This document shows, piece by piece, positions 1 through 6,485 of a stretch of DNA of 9,676 nucleotides. The position numbers were made by a program, and so were the translations under genes. Location: contig NZ_CAKVGN010000092.1 of the NCBI RefSeq assembly GCF_934747485.1, positions 1 to 9,676 on the forward strand, read 5' to 3'. Position 1 is the first letter of the stretch. Each line of letters starts with the position of its first letter. This DNA comes from an uncultured Brachyspira sp. (GTDB lineage: Bacteria > Spirochaetota > Brachyspiria > Brachyspirales > Brachyspiraceae). The notes under the pieces were generated by a model, which was not told where the DNA came from, did not search any database, and was given only the letters and a program-made list of their open reading frames with translations.

Positions 1-53
1 TTGAAAAACAATTGGAAATTATATATAATTTAGCAAAAAAGGAGCTTTTTTAG
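1..53 (+). CDS. Possible C-terminal end of an unidentified protein (partial, enters from the left edge)
   Basis: Reading the plus strand from base 3 gives an open frame EKQLEIIYNLAKKELF that stops at TAG 51-53. The peptide is amphipathic and rich in K, E, L and I, as in many helical C-termini of low-GC genomes. The other two plus frames stop earlier. It converges on the acetyltransferase remnant, whose stop codon lies at 50-52, so the two ends overlap by a few bases. Only 16 residues are visible, so no family can be named, and chance openness over this length is quite possible. Confidence 0.4.
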   Translation, partial: EKQLEIIYNLAKKELF

Positions 54-253
54 TTATCTAGGACAGCCCCAAAATTATTATTATCATTTGTATCTAAATA
101 AAATTTTTGCATATGGCTTTTAGTTTCTTCTATGCTTGTGAAAGGAAACCAAGGAAGATATTTATTAACTTCTTTGTCTGATAGAATACTAAATAATGCT
201 TCTGTGTCATTGATGTTAAATTTTCTTATTATGAGTCTTTCAGTTGTAATCAT
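50..253 (-). pseudogene. Truncated GNAT-family N-acetyltransferase (N-terminal 67 residues only)
   Basis: The 67-residue product begins MITTERLIIRKFNINDTEAL, the typical start of RimJ/RimL-type GNAT acetyltransferases (a beta strand with ERLxLR, then a helix). It continues with a second segment of the form SDKEVNKYLPW, also usual in that family. Such enzymes transfer an acetyl group from acetyl-CoA to an amine and are normally about 165-185 residues. This one stops at about residue 67, before the acetyl-CoA-binding motif (Q/RxxGxG/A), so it should be inactive. No continuation of the family is visible in another frame of the remaining 49 bases. Its start lies just beyond the terminator at 271-310 and no good Shine-Dalgarno is visible, so I read it as a degraded remnant rather than a working small gene. 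Confidence 0.65.
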
Positions 254-270
254 ATTTTTTTATAAAAGTT

Positions 271-310
271 AAAAATAAAAGGGCATACAATAATATTGCA
301 AGCCCTTATT
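271..310 (-). terminator. Rho-independent terminator of the sdaAB-sdaAA operon
   Basis: Read on the minus strand, AAGGGC (302-307) pairs with GCCCTT (279-284), followed at once by the T-rich run TTATTTTT (271-278). The loop holds a smaller ATTG/CAAT stem (positions 286-289 and 295-298 or nearby), which would stabilise the hairpin. It lies about 20 bases beyond the sdaAA stop codon, where an operon terminator is expected. Confidence 0.8.
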
Positions 311-328
311 AATTATAATATCTTCAAA

Positions 329-1210
329 TTATTTATTAATTTTTCCTAAAAGCTTCTCAGCAATAGCACGTCCTGTAGGAGTGTTAGCAAGTCCGCCCTG
401 AGAAGTTTCTCTAAATCTTTCGTCCATTCCGTCAGCAACTTCTTTCATAGCCATAACAACCTCATCAGCAGGAATAACACTTTTAAACCCAGCACAAGCC
501 ATCTCAGCACAAACTATAGCATGAACAGCCCCCAAAACATTTTTACTCATACAAGGCACTTCAACAAATCCAGCAACAGGGTCGCAAACAAGCCCAAGTA
601 TAGCAGATAGGGATAAAGCAAAAGCATGAGCACACTGTTCAGGAGTTCCTCCCATAATTTCAGCAGAAGCACAAGCAGCCATAGCCGAAGCACTGCCGCA
701 TTCAGCCTGACAACCTCCGCCCGCTCCTGCAAATGTGGCAAGCTGGGCAATAATATCAGCAAGCCCCGCAGCTGTAAACATAGAATGCACTATATCTTCT
801 CTTTTATATCCTCTGTTTTCGCATACAGTAAGCACCGCAGGCATTATTCCGCAGCTTCCTGCTGTTGGTGCCGCTATAATCTTACCCATACAAGCATTAT
901 AACCGCTAACTGCCATAGCTGCTGTAACCACTTCACCTATAGTCTCTCCTAATATACTCTTTTTGTTTTTATAAAATTTTTCTACTATTTCAACACAATC
1001 CTCCTGAAGCCCTGTTACAAAATTAAATTTCTCTTTTTTACCATTTACTACAGATTCTCTCATAATATCATAATAGCCAGACATCTGCTCTATTATTTTA
1101 TTCCTATCAACTTTCTGACTGTTAGCTTCTATATCTATAACTATATCACTAATTTTTTTATTTTCTTCTGTAGCAGTAATAACTAATGATTCAATAGATT
1201 TTATATCCAT
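329..1210 (-). CDS. sdaAA: L-serine dehydratase, iron-sulfur-dependent, alpha subunit
   Basis: This is the catalytic subunit of the two-polypeptide [4Fe-4S] L-serine dehydratase (L-serine to pyruvate plus ammonia), a cytoplasmic, oxygen-sensitive enzyme. The 293-residue length is normal for the separate alpha subunit. Family blocks are clear: AAPTAGSCGIMPAVL (113-127), GGGCQAECGSASAMAA (164-179) and CDPVAGFVEVPC (209-220). Cys167, Cys209 and Cys220 are spaced 42 and 11 residues apart. As I recall, this matches the three cluster ligands of the Legionella enzyme (343, 385, 396), leaving a free iron site for substrate. The start is ATG 1208-1210, with an AAGGAAAA ribosome site about 9 bases upstream. 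It follows sdaAB by 32 bases in the same operon, and a strong terminator lies just downstream. Nothing is truncated. Short open frames inside it are overlaps, not genes. Confidence 0.95.
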   Translation of the reverse strand: MDIKSIESLVITATEENKKISDIVIDIEANSQKVDRNKIIEQMSGYYDIMRESVVNGKKEKFNFVTGLQEDCVEIVEKFYKNKKSILGETIGEVVTAAMAVSGYNACMGKIIAAPTAGSCGIMPAVLTVCENRGYKREDIVHSMFTAAGLADIIAQLATFAGAGGGCQAECGSASAMAACASAEIMGGTPEQCAHAFALSLSAILGLVCDPVAGFVEVPCMSKNVLGAVHAIVCAEMACAGFKSVIPADEVVMAMKEVADGMDERFRETSQGGLANTPTGRAIAEKLLGKINK

Positions 1211-1242
1211 AATTTATTTTCCTTTTTTTATATATTATTAAA

Positions 1243-1917
1243 TTAATATAATTTATCTAAAAATACAAAATCTCTTATATTTTCTATTTTTCTAATTCTC
1301 TCTTCTATTTCTTTTGATATAACATCAGTCATACCAATAACTATAATAGCATATCCTTGATTAGGTCCTTCAAATTGAGGAGTAACATTCATATTTTCTA
1401 TGTTAATTCCGTTTTCAAAGATAATGGAAGTAACTTTAGCAATAATCCCCGGTACATCTTTATTAACTATAGCTATAGTAGGGAAGTCTCCTTTATAATG
1501 CACTTCTATGCCATTTACTTTATCTAATACTATAAGTCCTCCGCCAATAGATGAAGCTAAAATATTCGTCTCATTATTTTTGCCTTTTACTTCTATATAA
1601 ACACTATTAGGGTGAAATGCTTCTCTTAATGTAGTAGGTATAAACTCATATTTAAGATTATTTTCTTCAGCTAGTTTATAACTATCTCTAAGTTTAGTAT
1701 CATAAGTTTCTAACCCTAAAAGACCAGCTAAAATAGCTTTATCTGTGCCATGACCTTTCCAAGTGAGAGCAAAAGAGCCGTGCAAATATATTTTGGCTTC
1801 TTTTACATCTTCCCCTAAAATTTTTTTAGCTAGTTTACCTATACGGCAAGCACCTGCCGTGTGAGAACTAGAAGGTCCTATCATTACAGGTCCTATTATA
1901 TCAAATAAAGTTGCCAT
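1243..1917 (-). CDS. sdaAB: L-serine dehydratase, iron-sulfur-dependent, beta subunit
   Basis: This is the partner of SdaAA; both polypeptides are needed for the [4Fe-4S] serine dehydratase. The 224-residue product has the N-terminal family block FDIIGPVMIGPSSSHTAGA (5-23) and LHGSFALTWKGHGTDKA (45-61), which together form the beta-domain fold. A C-terminal ACT domain runs from about residue 146 to 224 (TIAIVNKDVPGIIAKVTSI onward). ACT domains often bind amino acids, so this one may sense serine or another ligand. The start at ATG 1915-1917 is supported by a strong GGAGG 8 bases upstream, the best ribosome site in the window. It is the first gene of the minus-strand operon and diverges from xerD across an AT-rich spacer. 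Separate alpha and beta chains are the Firmicutes-type arrangement, unlike the fused enterobacterial enzymes. Confidence 0.95.
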   Translation of the reverse strand: MATLFDIIGPVMIGPSSSHTAGACRIGKLAKKILGEDVKEAKIYLHGSFALTWKGHGTDKAILAGLLGLETYDTKLRDSYKLAEENNLKYEFIPTTLREAFHPNSVYIEVKGKNNETNILASSIGGGLIVLDKVNGIEVHYKGDFPTIAIVNKDVPGIIAKVTSIIFENGINIENMNVTPQFEGPNQGYAIIVIGMTDVISKEIEERIRKIENIRDFVFLDKLY

Positions 1918-2250
1918 AAAATTAGCCTCCGTTTTTATATATATAATTTAACATATTCAATATATTTTAGATATATGTTTTATTAACTTTTTTTGCATCA
2001 AATAAAAAAAAATAAATAAAATATTTGAATATTACTTTTTACAATATTGTTTTTTTAAAAAATAAAAAGATAACATTTAATTTTAAAAATATTTAATATT
2101 ATTTAAACATAATAAAATATTATAAACAATATATTATGTTTAAATATATTGCTTACATTACCGATAATATATGCAAGTGAACAGAATATTATAAAATTTT
2201 TATGTTTACTAAATTATGTATATATATCTTAAAGAAAGAGGCAATATTAA
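1918..2250. other. Divergent AT-rich intergenic spacer between sdaAB and xerD
   Basis: This 333-base stretch has no credible gene on either strand. It must hold promoters for both the sdaAB operon (minus) and xerD (plus). It is so AT-rich that many -10-like hexamers occur. A weak minus-strand candidate is TTGAAT (1955-1960) with TATAAA (1934-1939) at a short 15-base spacing; I do not assert it. The notable structures are a 14-bp inverted repeat at 2101-2145 and a 10-base palindrome ACAATATTGT at 2041-2050. No DnaA-box cluster or riboswitch-like GC-rich stem is seen. Confidence 0.7.
2101..2145. repeat. 14-bp perfect inverted repeat upstream of xerD (candidate operator or dif-like site)
   Basis: ATTTAAACATAATA (2101-2114) is the exact reverse complement of TATTATGTTTAAAT (2132-2145), with a 17-base gap. 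The arms can be extended with one gap by AATATT-like bases on the outside. No T-run of terminator type follows a GC-containing stem, so termination is unlikely. The right part, TATATTATGTT, is identical to 11 bases of the E. coli dif site as I remember it. The centre is 106-150 bases before the xerD start codon. Confidence 0.75.
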
Positions 2251-3177
2251 ATGTCAGTGAAGCAAATTTCAGATCAAGAAATATTATCAATGTATTTAAA
2301 TTACGAGTCAATGGAGAAGGGGTTATCATTAAATACACTAGAGTCTTATAGAAGAGACATAGTAATATATTTGGATTTTCTAAGCAGAAACAAAAAGACA
2401 ATTTTAAAAGCTACCAGAAAAGATATAGAAAAGTTCTTGAGTGAAAGAAAGGATAAAGGTTCAAAATCTAGGACAGTTGCAAGAAACAAGGTAAGCATAG
2501 TTAATTTATATAAATTTTTAGTAATGGAAAATTATATTTCTAAGAATCCTACTGATAATTTAGAGGTAATACGTTTAAAAAGAGTGTTGCCTGAGTCTTT
2601 AACTACAGAAGAGGTAGATGATTTATTGTCTGTGCATAATGAGAAAACAGATAAGGGTTTAAGAGATAAAGCTATATTTGAATTAATGTATTCTTCCGGA
2701 CTTAGAGTTAGTGAAATTTGTTCATTAAAAATAGAAGATATATTTTTTGATGAGAAGTATTTAAAGATTTGCGGAAAGGGTAAGAGAGAGAGAATAGTTC
2801 CTATTAATGAAAAGGCTTTGGATATTTTAAAGAGATATATTCAAACGAGCAGAGTAGTGATGGTTAAGGGTAAAAAGACTAGTGAGTTGTTTTTAAACTT
2901 TAGAGGAGATAAAATTTCTAGGGTAGGTATTTGGAAGATAGTGAAAGAAGCAATGAAAAAAAGCGGTATAGAAAAGAATATTTATCCGCATACTTTAAGA
3001 CATAGTTTTGCCACACACCTTATTCAGCATGGTGCAGATTTAAGATCAGTTCAAAGAATGTTGGGGCATTCTGATATCACTACAACAGAAATATATACTC
3101 ATGTTGATTCTACACATTTAAAAAAGCAGATTGCCAAACACCCTAAATATACAAAACACACTAGACAAAACAGCTAA
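2251..3177 (+). CDS. xerD: Site-specific tyrosine recombinase, XerC/XerD family (XerD-like)
   Basis: This cytoplasmic tyrosine recombinase cuts and rejoins DNA at paired sites; Xer family members resolve chromosome dimers at dif. The 308-residue length fits XerC/XerD. The N-terminal SAM-like, core-binding domain spans about 8-97 (MEKGLSLNTLESYRRDI). The catalytic domain spans about 115-300. All catalytic residues are visible: Arg152 (GLRVSE), Lys176 (GKGKRE), His247 and Arg250 (PHTLRHSFATH), His273 (LGHSDITTTE) and the nucleophile Tyr282 (IYTH). The wording around residues 110-126 and 258-284 is closer to XerD than XerC, but the choice of symbol is not certain; a single-recombinase system is possible. 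The start at ATG 2251 has AAAGAGG ending 9 bases upstream. The next gene follows after 29 bases with no terminator, suggesting co-transcription. The 14-bp inverted repeat lies just upstream. Confidence 0.93.
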   Translation: MSVKQISDQEILSMYLNYESMEKGLSLNTLESYRRDIVIYLDFLSRNKKTILKATRKDIEKFLSERKDKGSKSRTVARNKVSIVNLYKFLVMENYISKNPTDNLEVIRLKRVLPESLTTEEVDDLLSVHNEKTDKGLRDKAIFELMYSSGLRVSEICSLKIEDIFFDEKYLKICGKGKRERIVPINEKALDILKRYIQTSRVVMVKGKKTSELFLNFRGDKISRVGIWKIVKEAMKKSGIEKNIYPHTLRHSFATHLIQHGADLRSVQRMLGHSDITTTEIYTHVDSTHLKKQIAKHPKYTKHTRQNS

Positions 3178-3206
3178 AATAAAATAATAATTGGAAAACA
3201 CTTTAT

Positions 3207-5501
3207 ATGAAAAAAAGCATTATAGCAACTACAATACTCTTACTTATAGCAACCTCTCTTATACTTCTTACTTTTGGTATAGGAGAAAGGCTTACAATCA
3301 TTAATTATAATAGTAATTTACAATATGCGATAGAAGAAGATAACAATAATAGAAAAACGCATAGAATAGATATGTATAATCCAGATTCTCTTACTTTAGT
3401 TCACAGCAAACCTATATTTGATGAATATAATTTGGCTGTGGATTTGGACGATTTTTATGTTGATGAAGATATAAGTGTGAGAGAGGATATAGAACTTTTC
3501 AGTCAGGAATTATTATTAAGCGATGAGGAGATGAGCAGCGATATGCCGAATCCTAATGTGCTTCCTGCTATGGTTTTCTCTGGAAATACTACTGATAAAA
3601 CTTCAGATAAATTGAGCAAGTCTATAGATACAGCTATTGTGAACTCTAAAAAAAGAGAGGCTCCGCGTGTTTCTATAGATTTGTCTAAAATTTCAGTATT
3701 TAGATATGAACCTGTAGTTATTAATGCTTCTATATATACAGATGATAAAGTAGAGAATTTAAGTGTTTATGTAAGATATAAAAAAGATAAAAGTGTAAGA
3801 AAGAATGTTGATGACAGATATCCTATTAATGTATTTAAAATAAAGAATGCTCAATATAAAGCAACTTATTTGCATCCATTTGGCGGTGATTTGGGAGAAT
3901 ATCAGGCGGTTGTGCTTGTGCAAACTAAAAGTGGAGTTTACGGTTATACAAAAGATTTTACTGTAAAAGGAAGACAATCTCCGCCTGCTAAAGAGACTAA
4001 AAAGATAACTACATTAGAATATGCTATAGATTTAACTACTAAAAAAATTCCTAATTTAGAGACAGGAGCACTTACAGAGGATTATAATGCCATATACGAT
4101 TGGGTTCGTTATATGAAATGTGATACTTTGTGGGTAATAGGGGGACAAACTACTGGTTGGACTGGCGGTATTACACCTGAAAAACCTTGGGCACCTGCTA
4201 TGATTAAGAATGTTGAGAATTTAGCTGCTTCAAAATCTAAGGGAAATGTTGAGCTTGGTGCTTATGTTATGAGTTATTTTGCTGCTGGAGGCGGACATAG
4301 AAAGGGCGGATATGAAGTTTCTATTGGTTATAATTCCAGCACTAAAAGTTTGGTAGAAAGCAGGCATATTTCTTTGGGAGACCCTAAGAGGGTGCAGGAT
4401 ATTATAGACATATTAAAAAGATATGATGCTAATCCTAATATATCATATATTGGTTTAGACTTTATTAGAACTGGGGAAGTTGATGGTTATGAGTTGGTTG
4501 ATGAGATGGTAGAGCTTACTGGAGTTTATACTCCTGCCAATTGGTCTACTATGAACAAGGCTGCTCGTATGCGTTGGCTTGCTGTTAATAGAGGCAGAAA
4601 GGAAGTAGGATTAAAATGGAGATGGTATAGAGCTCATAAGGAATCACTTATTATAAAGGCTATAAAAGAATCTGGAATAAAGAAAAAATTATGGGCTTTC
4701 ACTTTGGGATGGAATCATGGGCAGGAACATGGACAAGACCCTTATATGTTCTTTGATGCAGGTATTGACTATGATGCTGTTATGATATATGAAGCTAGCC
4801 GTCCTCAGCATGTGGGTATGCTTGCTGCTTGGCCTAGATATTTATCCGGCGAGTATAATGTTTTAGTTGGTAATATGATTGATAATAGACTTCAAGATGG
4901 AAGTTTGAGGCCTGAACTTGAATATATGAGAAGAGTATATGAGTCTGAGGCTAAATTCAACAGAAGCAGCAGAATAAGAGGTATATTCTTCCATGATGTA
5001 TCAAGAATGTTATGGTCTAAGTTTAGAGGTCCTAATACTATAAAAGAATGGGCTAATATTAATGCTTCTATAGTTTCAAGAATAGAAGAAAAATATTCTG
5101 AAAACCCATTTAATGTTACTGTGAAGCTTGATGAGAGAAATAGAACTGGGGTACTTACTATAGTTAATAGAACTTCAAGAAGACTTAATAATGTTACTAT
5201 TAAGACTGATTTGTCTCAGGCTTTAGCTGCTATTGTTCTTGACAGTGAAGTTGTTATAATAGATGCCGGTGCTGCTGTAGAGATAGGATTTAAATATTCT
5301 TATGGCAGAAGCAGATATTCTTCGCTTATGTCATTTAGGGTGATGGCAGAATCTGGAGAGGAGAATGTTGCTGTTGCTTATACTCTTCTTAATTCACTTA
5401 GGGTTGTTGAGCCTAAAAAAGAAGAAGCAGAAGAGGAAAAGCCTGCTATTGTAGCTAAGGGCGAAGAGAGTAATAACGAAAAAACAGTAAATGATAATTA
5501 A
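3207..5501 (+). CDS. Exported or membrane-anchored (beta/alpha)8-barrel protein, glycoside-hydrolase-like, uncharacterised
   Basis: I do not recognise a named family for this 764-residue protein. Residues 4-24 form a hydrophobic segment after MKK, without a clear cleavage site or lipobox Cys: an uncleaved anchor or signal peptide. Residues about 40-150 are acidic and probably disordered. About 153-254 look like an Ig-type beta sandwich. From about 270 to 625, eight predicted strands alternate with helices, as in a TIM barrel: 272-277, 307-313, 349-358, 412-420, 494-500, 522-529, 551-557 and 590-597. Acidic residues sit at strand ends: Asp418 (YIGLDFIR), Glu529 (AVMIYE) and Asp597 (GIFFHD), as in glycoside hydrolases, plus aromatic-rich loops (TTGWTGG, TLGWNHG). 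A C-terminal beta domain (about 634-733) and a Lys/Glu-rich tail follow. An envelope polysaccharide hydrolase is an inference only. A GGAAAA site precedes the start by 8 bases, and a strong terminator ends the unit. Confidence 0.85.
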   Translation: MKKSIIATTILLLIATSLILLTFGIGERLTIINYNSNLQYAIEEDNNNRKTHRIDMYNPDSLTLVHSKPIFDEYNLAVDLDDFYVDEDISVREDIELFSQELLLSDEEMSSDMPNPNVLPAMVFSGNTTDKTSDKLSKSIDTAIVNSKKREAPRVSIDLSKISVFRYEPVVINASIYTDDKVENLSVYVRYKKDKSVRKNVDDRYPINVFKIKNAQYKATYLHPFGGDLGEYQAVVLVQTKSGVYGYTKDFTVKGRQSPPAKETKKITTLEYAIDLTTKKIPNLETGALTEDYNAIYDWVRYMKCDTLWVIGGQTTGWTGGITPEKPWAPAMIKNVENLAASKSKGNVELGAYVMSYFAAGGGHRKGGYEVSIGYNSSTKSLVESRHISLGDPKRVQDIIDILKRYDANPNISYIGLDFIRTGEVDGYELVDEMVELTGVYTPANWSTMNKAARMRWLAVNRGRKEVGLKWRWYRAHKESLIIKAIKESGIKKKLWAFTLGWNHGQEHGQDPYMFFDAGIDYDAVMIYEASRPQHVGMLAAWPRYLSGEYNVLVGNMIDNRLQDGSLRPELEYMRRVYESEAKFNRSSRIRGIFFHDVSRMLWSKFRGPNTIKEWANINASIVSRIEEKYSENPFNVTVKLDERNRTGVLTIVNRTSRRLNNVTIKTDLSQALAAIVLDSEVVIIDAGAAVEIGFKYSYGRSRYSSLMSFRVMAESGEENVAVAYTLLNSLRVVEPKKEEAEEEKPAIVAKGEESNNEKTVNDN

Positions 5502-5514
5502 TTAGAATATAATT

Positions 5515-5546
5515 AAAGGGGCTTTGTAAAGAAGCTCCTTTTTTTA
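5515..5546 (+). terminator. Strong rho-independent terminator after the xerD-barrel-protein unit
   Basis: AAAGGGGCTT (5515-5524) pairs with AAGCTCCTTT (5532-5541), giving a 10-bp stem with one G-U pair and a 7-base loop TGTAAAG. The T-run overlaps the end of the stem and continues to 5545. It begins 14 bases beyond the stop codon of the 764-residue protein. Confidence 0.9.
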
Positions 5547-5679
5547 TCTATACTGAAATGATTATATTTTTTCAATTTTTAGTTTTTTGAATATTGTTAT
5601 TAATTTTATAGTTCAATATATTATACTTGTTTCAAAACTTTTTTAAATATTTTATAATAATTTTACAATTTTAATTCTA

Positions 5680-5708
5680 TTGACAAAAAGTACATTTATA
5701 ATTAATAT
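5680..5708 (+). promoter_or_regulatory. Sigma-70-type promoter for the small lipoprotein gene
   Basis: A perfect -35 box TTGACA (5680-5685) is followed after 17 bases by TAATAT (5703-5708), a 4/6 match to the -10 consensus. The start site would fall near 5715, leaving a leader of about 20 bases that contains the GGAG ribosome site at 5724-5727. An alternative TATAAT at 5697-5702 is only 11 bases from the -35 box, too close to pair with it. Confidence 0.6.
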
Positions 5709-5734
5709 AAAGCAATTCAAAATGGAGTTTAAAT

Positions 5735-6013
5735 ATGTTAAAAAGATTATTAATTACATTTTTGTTATTAATATCTTTATTTGCTATAAGCTGTAAAAGT
5801 TTGAAAGATACAATAGAAGAAAATATTATAGGAATAGACAAAACTTATGCAGGTATTTGGAATGTTGATGAAACTCCAAATGTAAGTGATATTAATTTTT
5901 CAGGTTCTTATATTATAATAAAAGAAGATGGGGCTATGGATTTCTATTTTGGAAAAGCAGATAAAACCTTTAGTTTTTCTTCAGTTTTAATATTAAAAGT
6001 TAAAAATGGTTAA
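5735..6013 (+). CDS. Small putative lipoprotein, N-terminal part (92 residues, probably interrupted by a frameshift)
   Basis: The product starts MLKRLLITFLLLISLFAISC: two basic residues, a hydrophobic stretch and a lipobox-like AIS-Cys20, so signal peptidase II processing and lipid anchoring at Cys20 are expected (spirochaetal lipoboxes are permissive). The mature part contains YAGIWNVDETP and GSYIIIKEDGAMDFYF, the look of a small beta-sheet or lipocalin-like fold, but no named family is recognised. The start ATG 5735 has GGAG 7 bases upstream and a good promoter at 5680-5708. The frame ends at TAA 6011-6013 just as a second open frame (from 6006, shifted by +1) continues in the same style. 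Removing one A from the A5 run at 6002-6006 would join both into one 152-residue protein. The short form may therefore be a mutated gene, a sequencing slip, or recoded. Confidence 0.7.
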   Translation: MLKRLLITFLLLISLFAISCKSLKDTIEENIIGIDKTYAGIWNVDETPNVSDINFSGSYIIIKEDGAMDFYFGKADKTFSFSSVLILKVKNG

Positions 6014-6194
6014 TAATAAAATATATGATAATAATGGTACTATAGCATCGAAAGAACATTTACTTGATATGACTTTTGAAGAGATAAATAATAATGATAC
6101 GACATTTTCTTCTGCAGCAAATGTAATTTATACTGTTAAAGAAAATAATGTAGATACAATCATTAAAGGAGTTTTTATTAAGCAAGCAGAGTAA
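6006..6194 (+). pseudogene. C-terminal part of the same small lipoprotein, in the +1 frame
   Basis: This frame encodes 62 residues from ATG 6006 (MVNNKIYDNNGTIASKEHLL onward) to TAA 6192-6194. The strand-like alternation (NVIYTVKENN, TIIKGVFIKQ) continues the pattern of the preceding 92-residue product. It overlaps that product's stop by 8 bases. There is no signal peptide and no Shine-Dalgarno ahead of its ATG, only A-rich sequence. A separate gene is therefore less likely than a split one, although translational coupling across the ATG/TAA overlap cannot be excluded. In its own frame a stop codon lies at 5994-5996, so any single-base shift must have occurred between 5994 and 6013, and the A5 run is the obvious place. 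Confidence 0.6.
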
Positions 6195-6215
6195 AAGTTT
6201 AATATAAAATTATTA

Positions 6216-6246
6216 AGGGGAGGTTAGTTAAAGTTTCCTTTTTTGA
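6216..6246 (+). terminator. Probable weak rho-independent terminator of the lipoprotein unit
   Basis: AAGGGGA (6216-6222) can pair with TTTCCTT (6235-6241), including two G-U pairs, around a 12-base loop, and a T-run follows to 6245. It begins 22 bases beyond the end of the second lipoprotein frame. The stem is much weaker than the one at 5515-5546. Confidence 0.55.
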
Positions 6247-6362
6247 TTTAAAAATATATTTTGTTAGTTTTTTATAAATATAAATTATAATTTTTGTGAA
6301 ATAAAATATTGTTATGTATTAAATATGCTGTAAAGTCTAAAAATAACTTAAAAATTGAAGTT

Positions 6363-6434
6363 GTTTTGCTTCTTTTATATCAATACCACATGGGCACTTC
6401 CTTCGGTAGTAAAAGAAGTGGGGTGCGGGGCAAA
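6363..6434. repeat. Locally GC-rich structured element, possible dispersed repeat or small RNA
   Basis: In otherwise very AT-rich intergenic DNA, bases 6385-6431 are markedly G/C-rich (for example GTGGGGTGCGGGGC). CTTCTTTTA (6369-6377) is the exact reverse complement of TAAAAGAAG (6410-6418), and outside it TTTG (6365-6368) can pair with CAAA (6431-6434). A second, mutually exclusive stem is CACTTC (6395-6400) with GAAGTG (6415-6420). The minus strand carries a frame reading CPAPHFFYYRRKCPCGIDIK without an ATG start. That peptide feels familiar as a recurrent fragment in Brachyspira genomes, but this is memory and unverified. Confidence 0.5.
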
Positions 6435-6453
6435 TTAAAATAAAAAAACGTTT

Positions 6454-6482
6454 TTGATAAACTTAAAGTTTTTTAGTATACA
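6454..6482 (+). promoter_or_regulatory. Tentative promoter directly in front of trmL
   Basis: TTGATA (6454-6459) and TATACA (6477-6482) are 17 bases apart and resemble -35 and -10 boxes. The start site would fall at or just inside the trmL start codon (6486), which would make the message leaderless or favour a later start codon. The overlapping TAGTAT (6474-6479) would place the start at about 6486. AT-rich DNA gives such matches easily. Confidence 0.3.
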
Positions 6483-6485
6483 AAT

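Noticed and set aside
36..52. AAAAAAG-GAG-CTTTTTT as a bidirectional terminator
   Set aside because: The stem would contain a single G-C pair and a 3-base loop. It also lies inside the possible coding ends, so it is too weak to claim.
547..952. Open frames overlapping sdaAA in other frames on both strands
   Set aside because: sdaAA is a complete, well-conserved gene with a ribosome site. The overlapping frames give Leu/Val- or Ser/His/Cys-rich peptides typical of out-of-frame translation.
1918..2250. Replication origin in the AT-rich spacer
   Set aside because: No DnaA-box cluster (TTATCCACA-like) and no dnaA, dnaN or gyrase genes are nearby. AT-richness alone is the norm in this genome.
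2189..2401. Minus-strand open frame over the xerD start
   Set aside because: It is antisense to the conserved N-terminus of the recombinase, has a low-complexity hydrophobic product and has no ribosome site.
6444..6455. AAAAACGTTTTT palindrome as an operator or terminator
   Set aside because: It is an A-run next to a T-run with one CG. It cannot form a stable hairpin and such matches are expected in this base composition.
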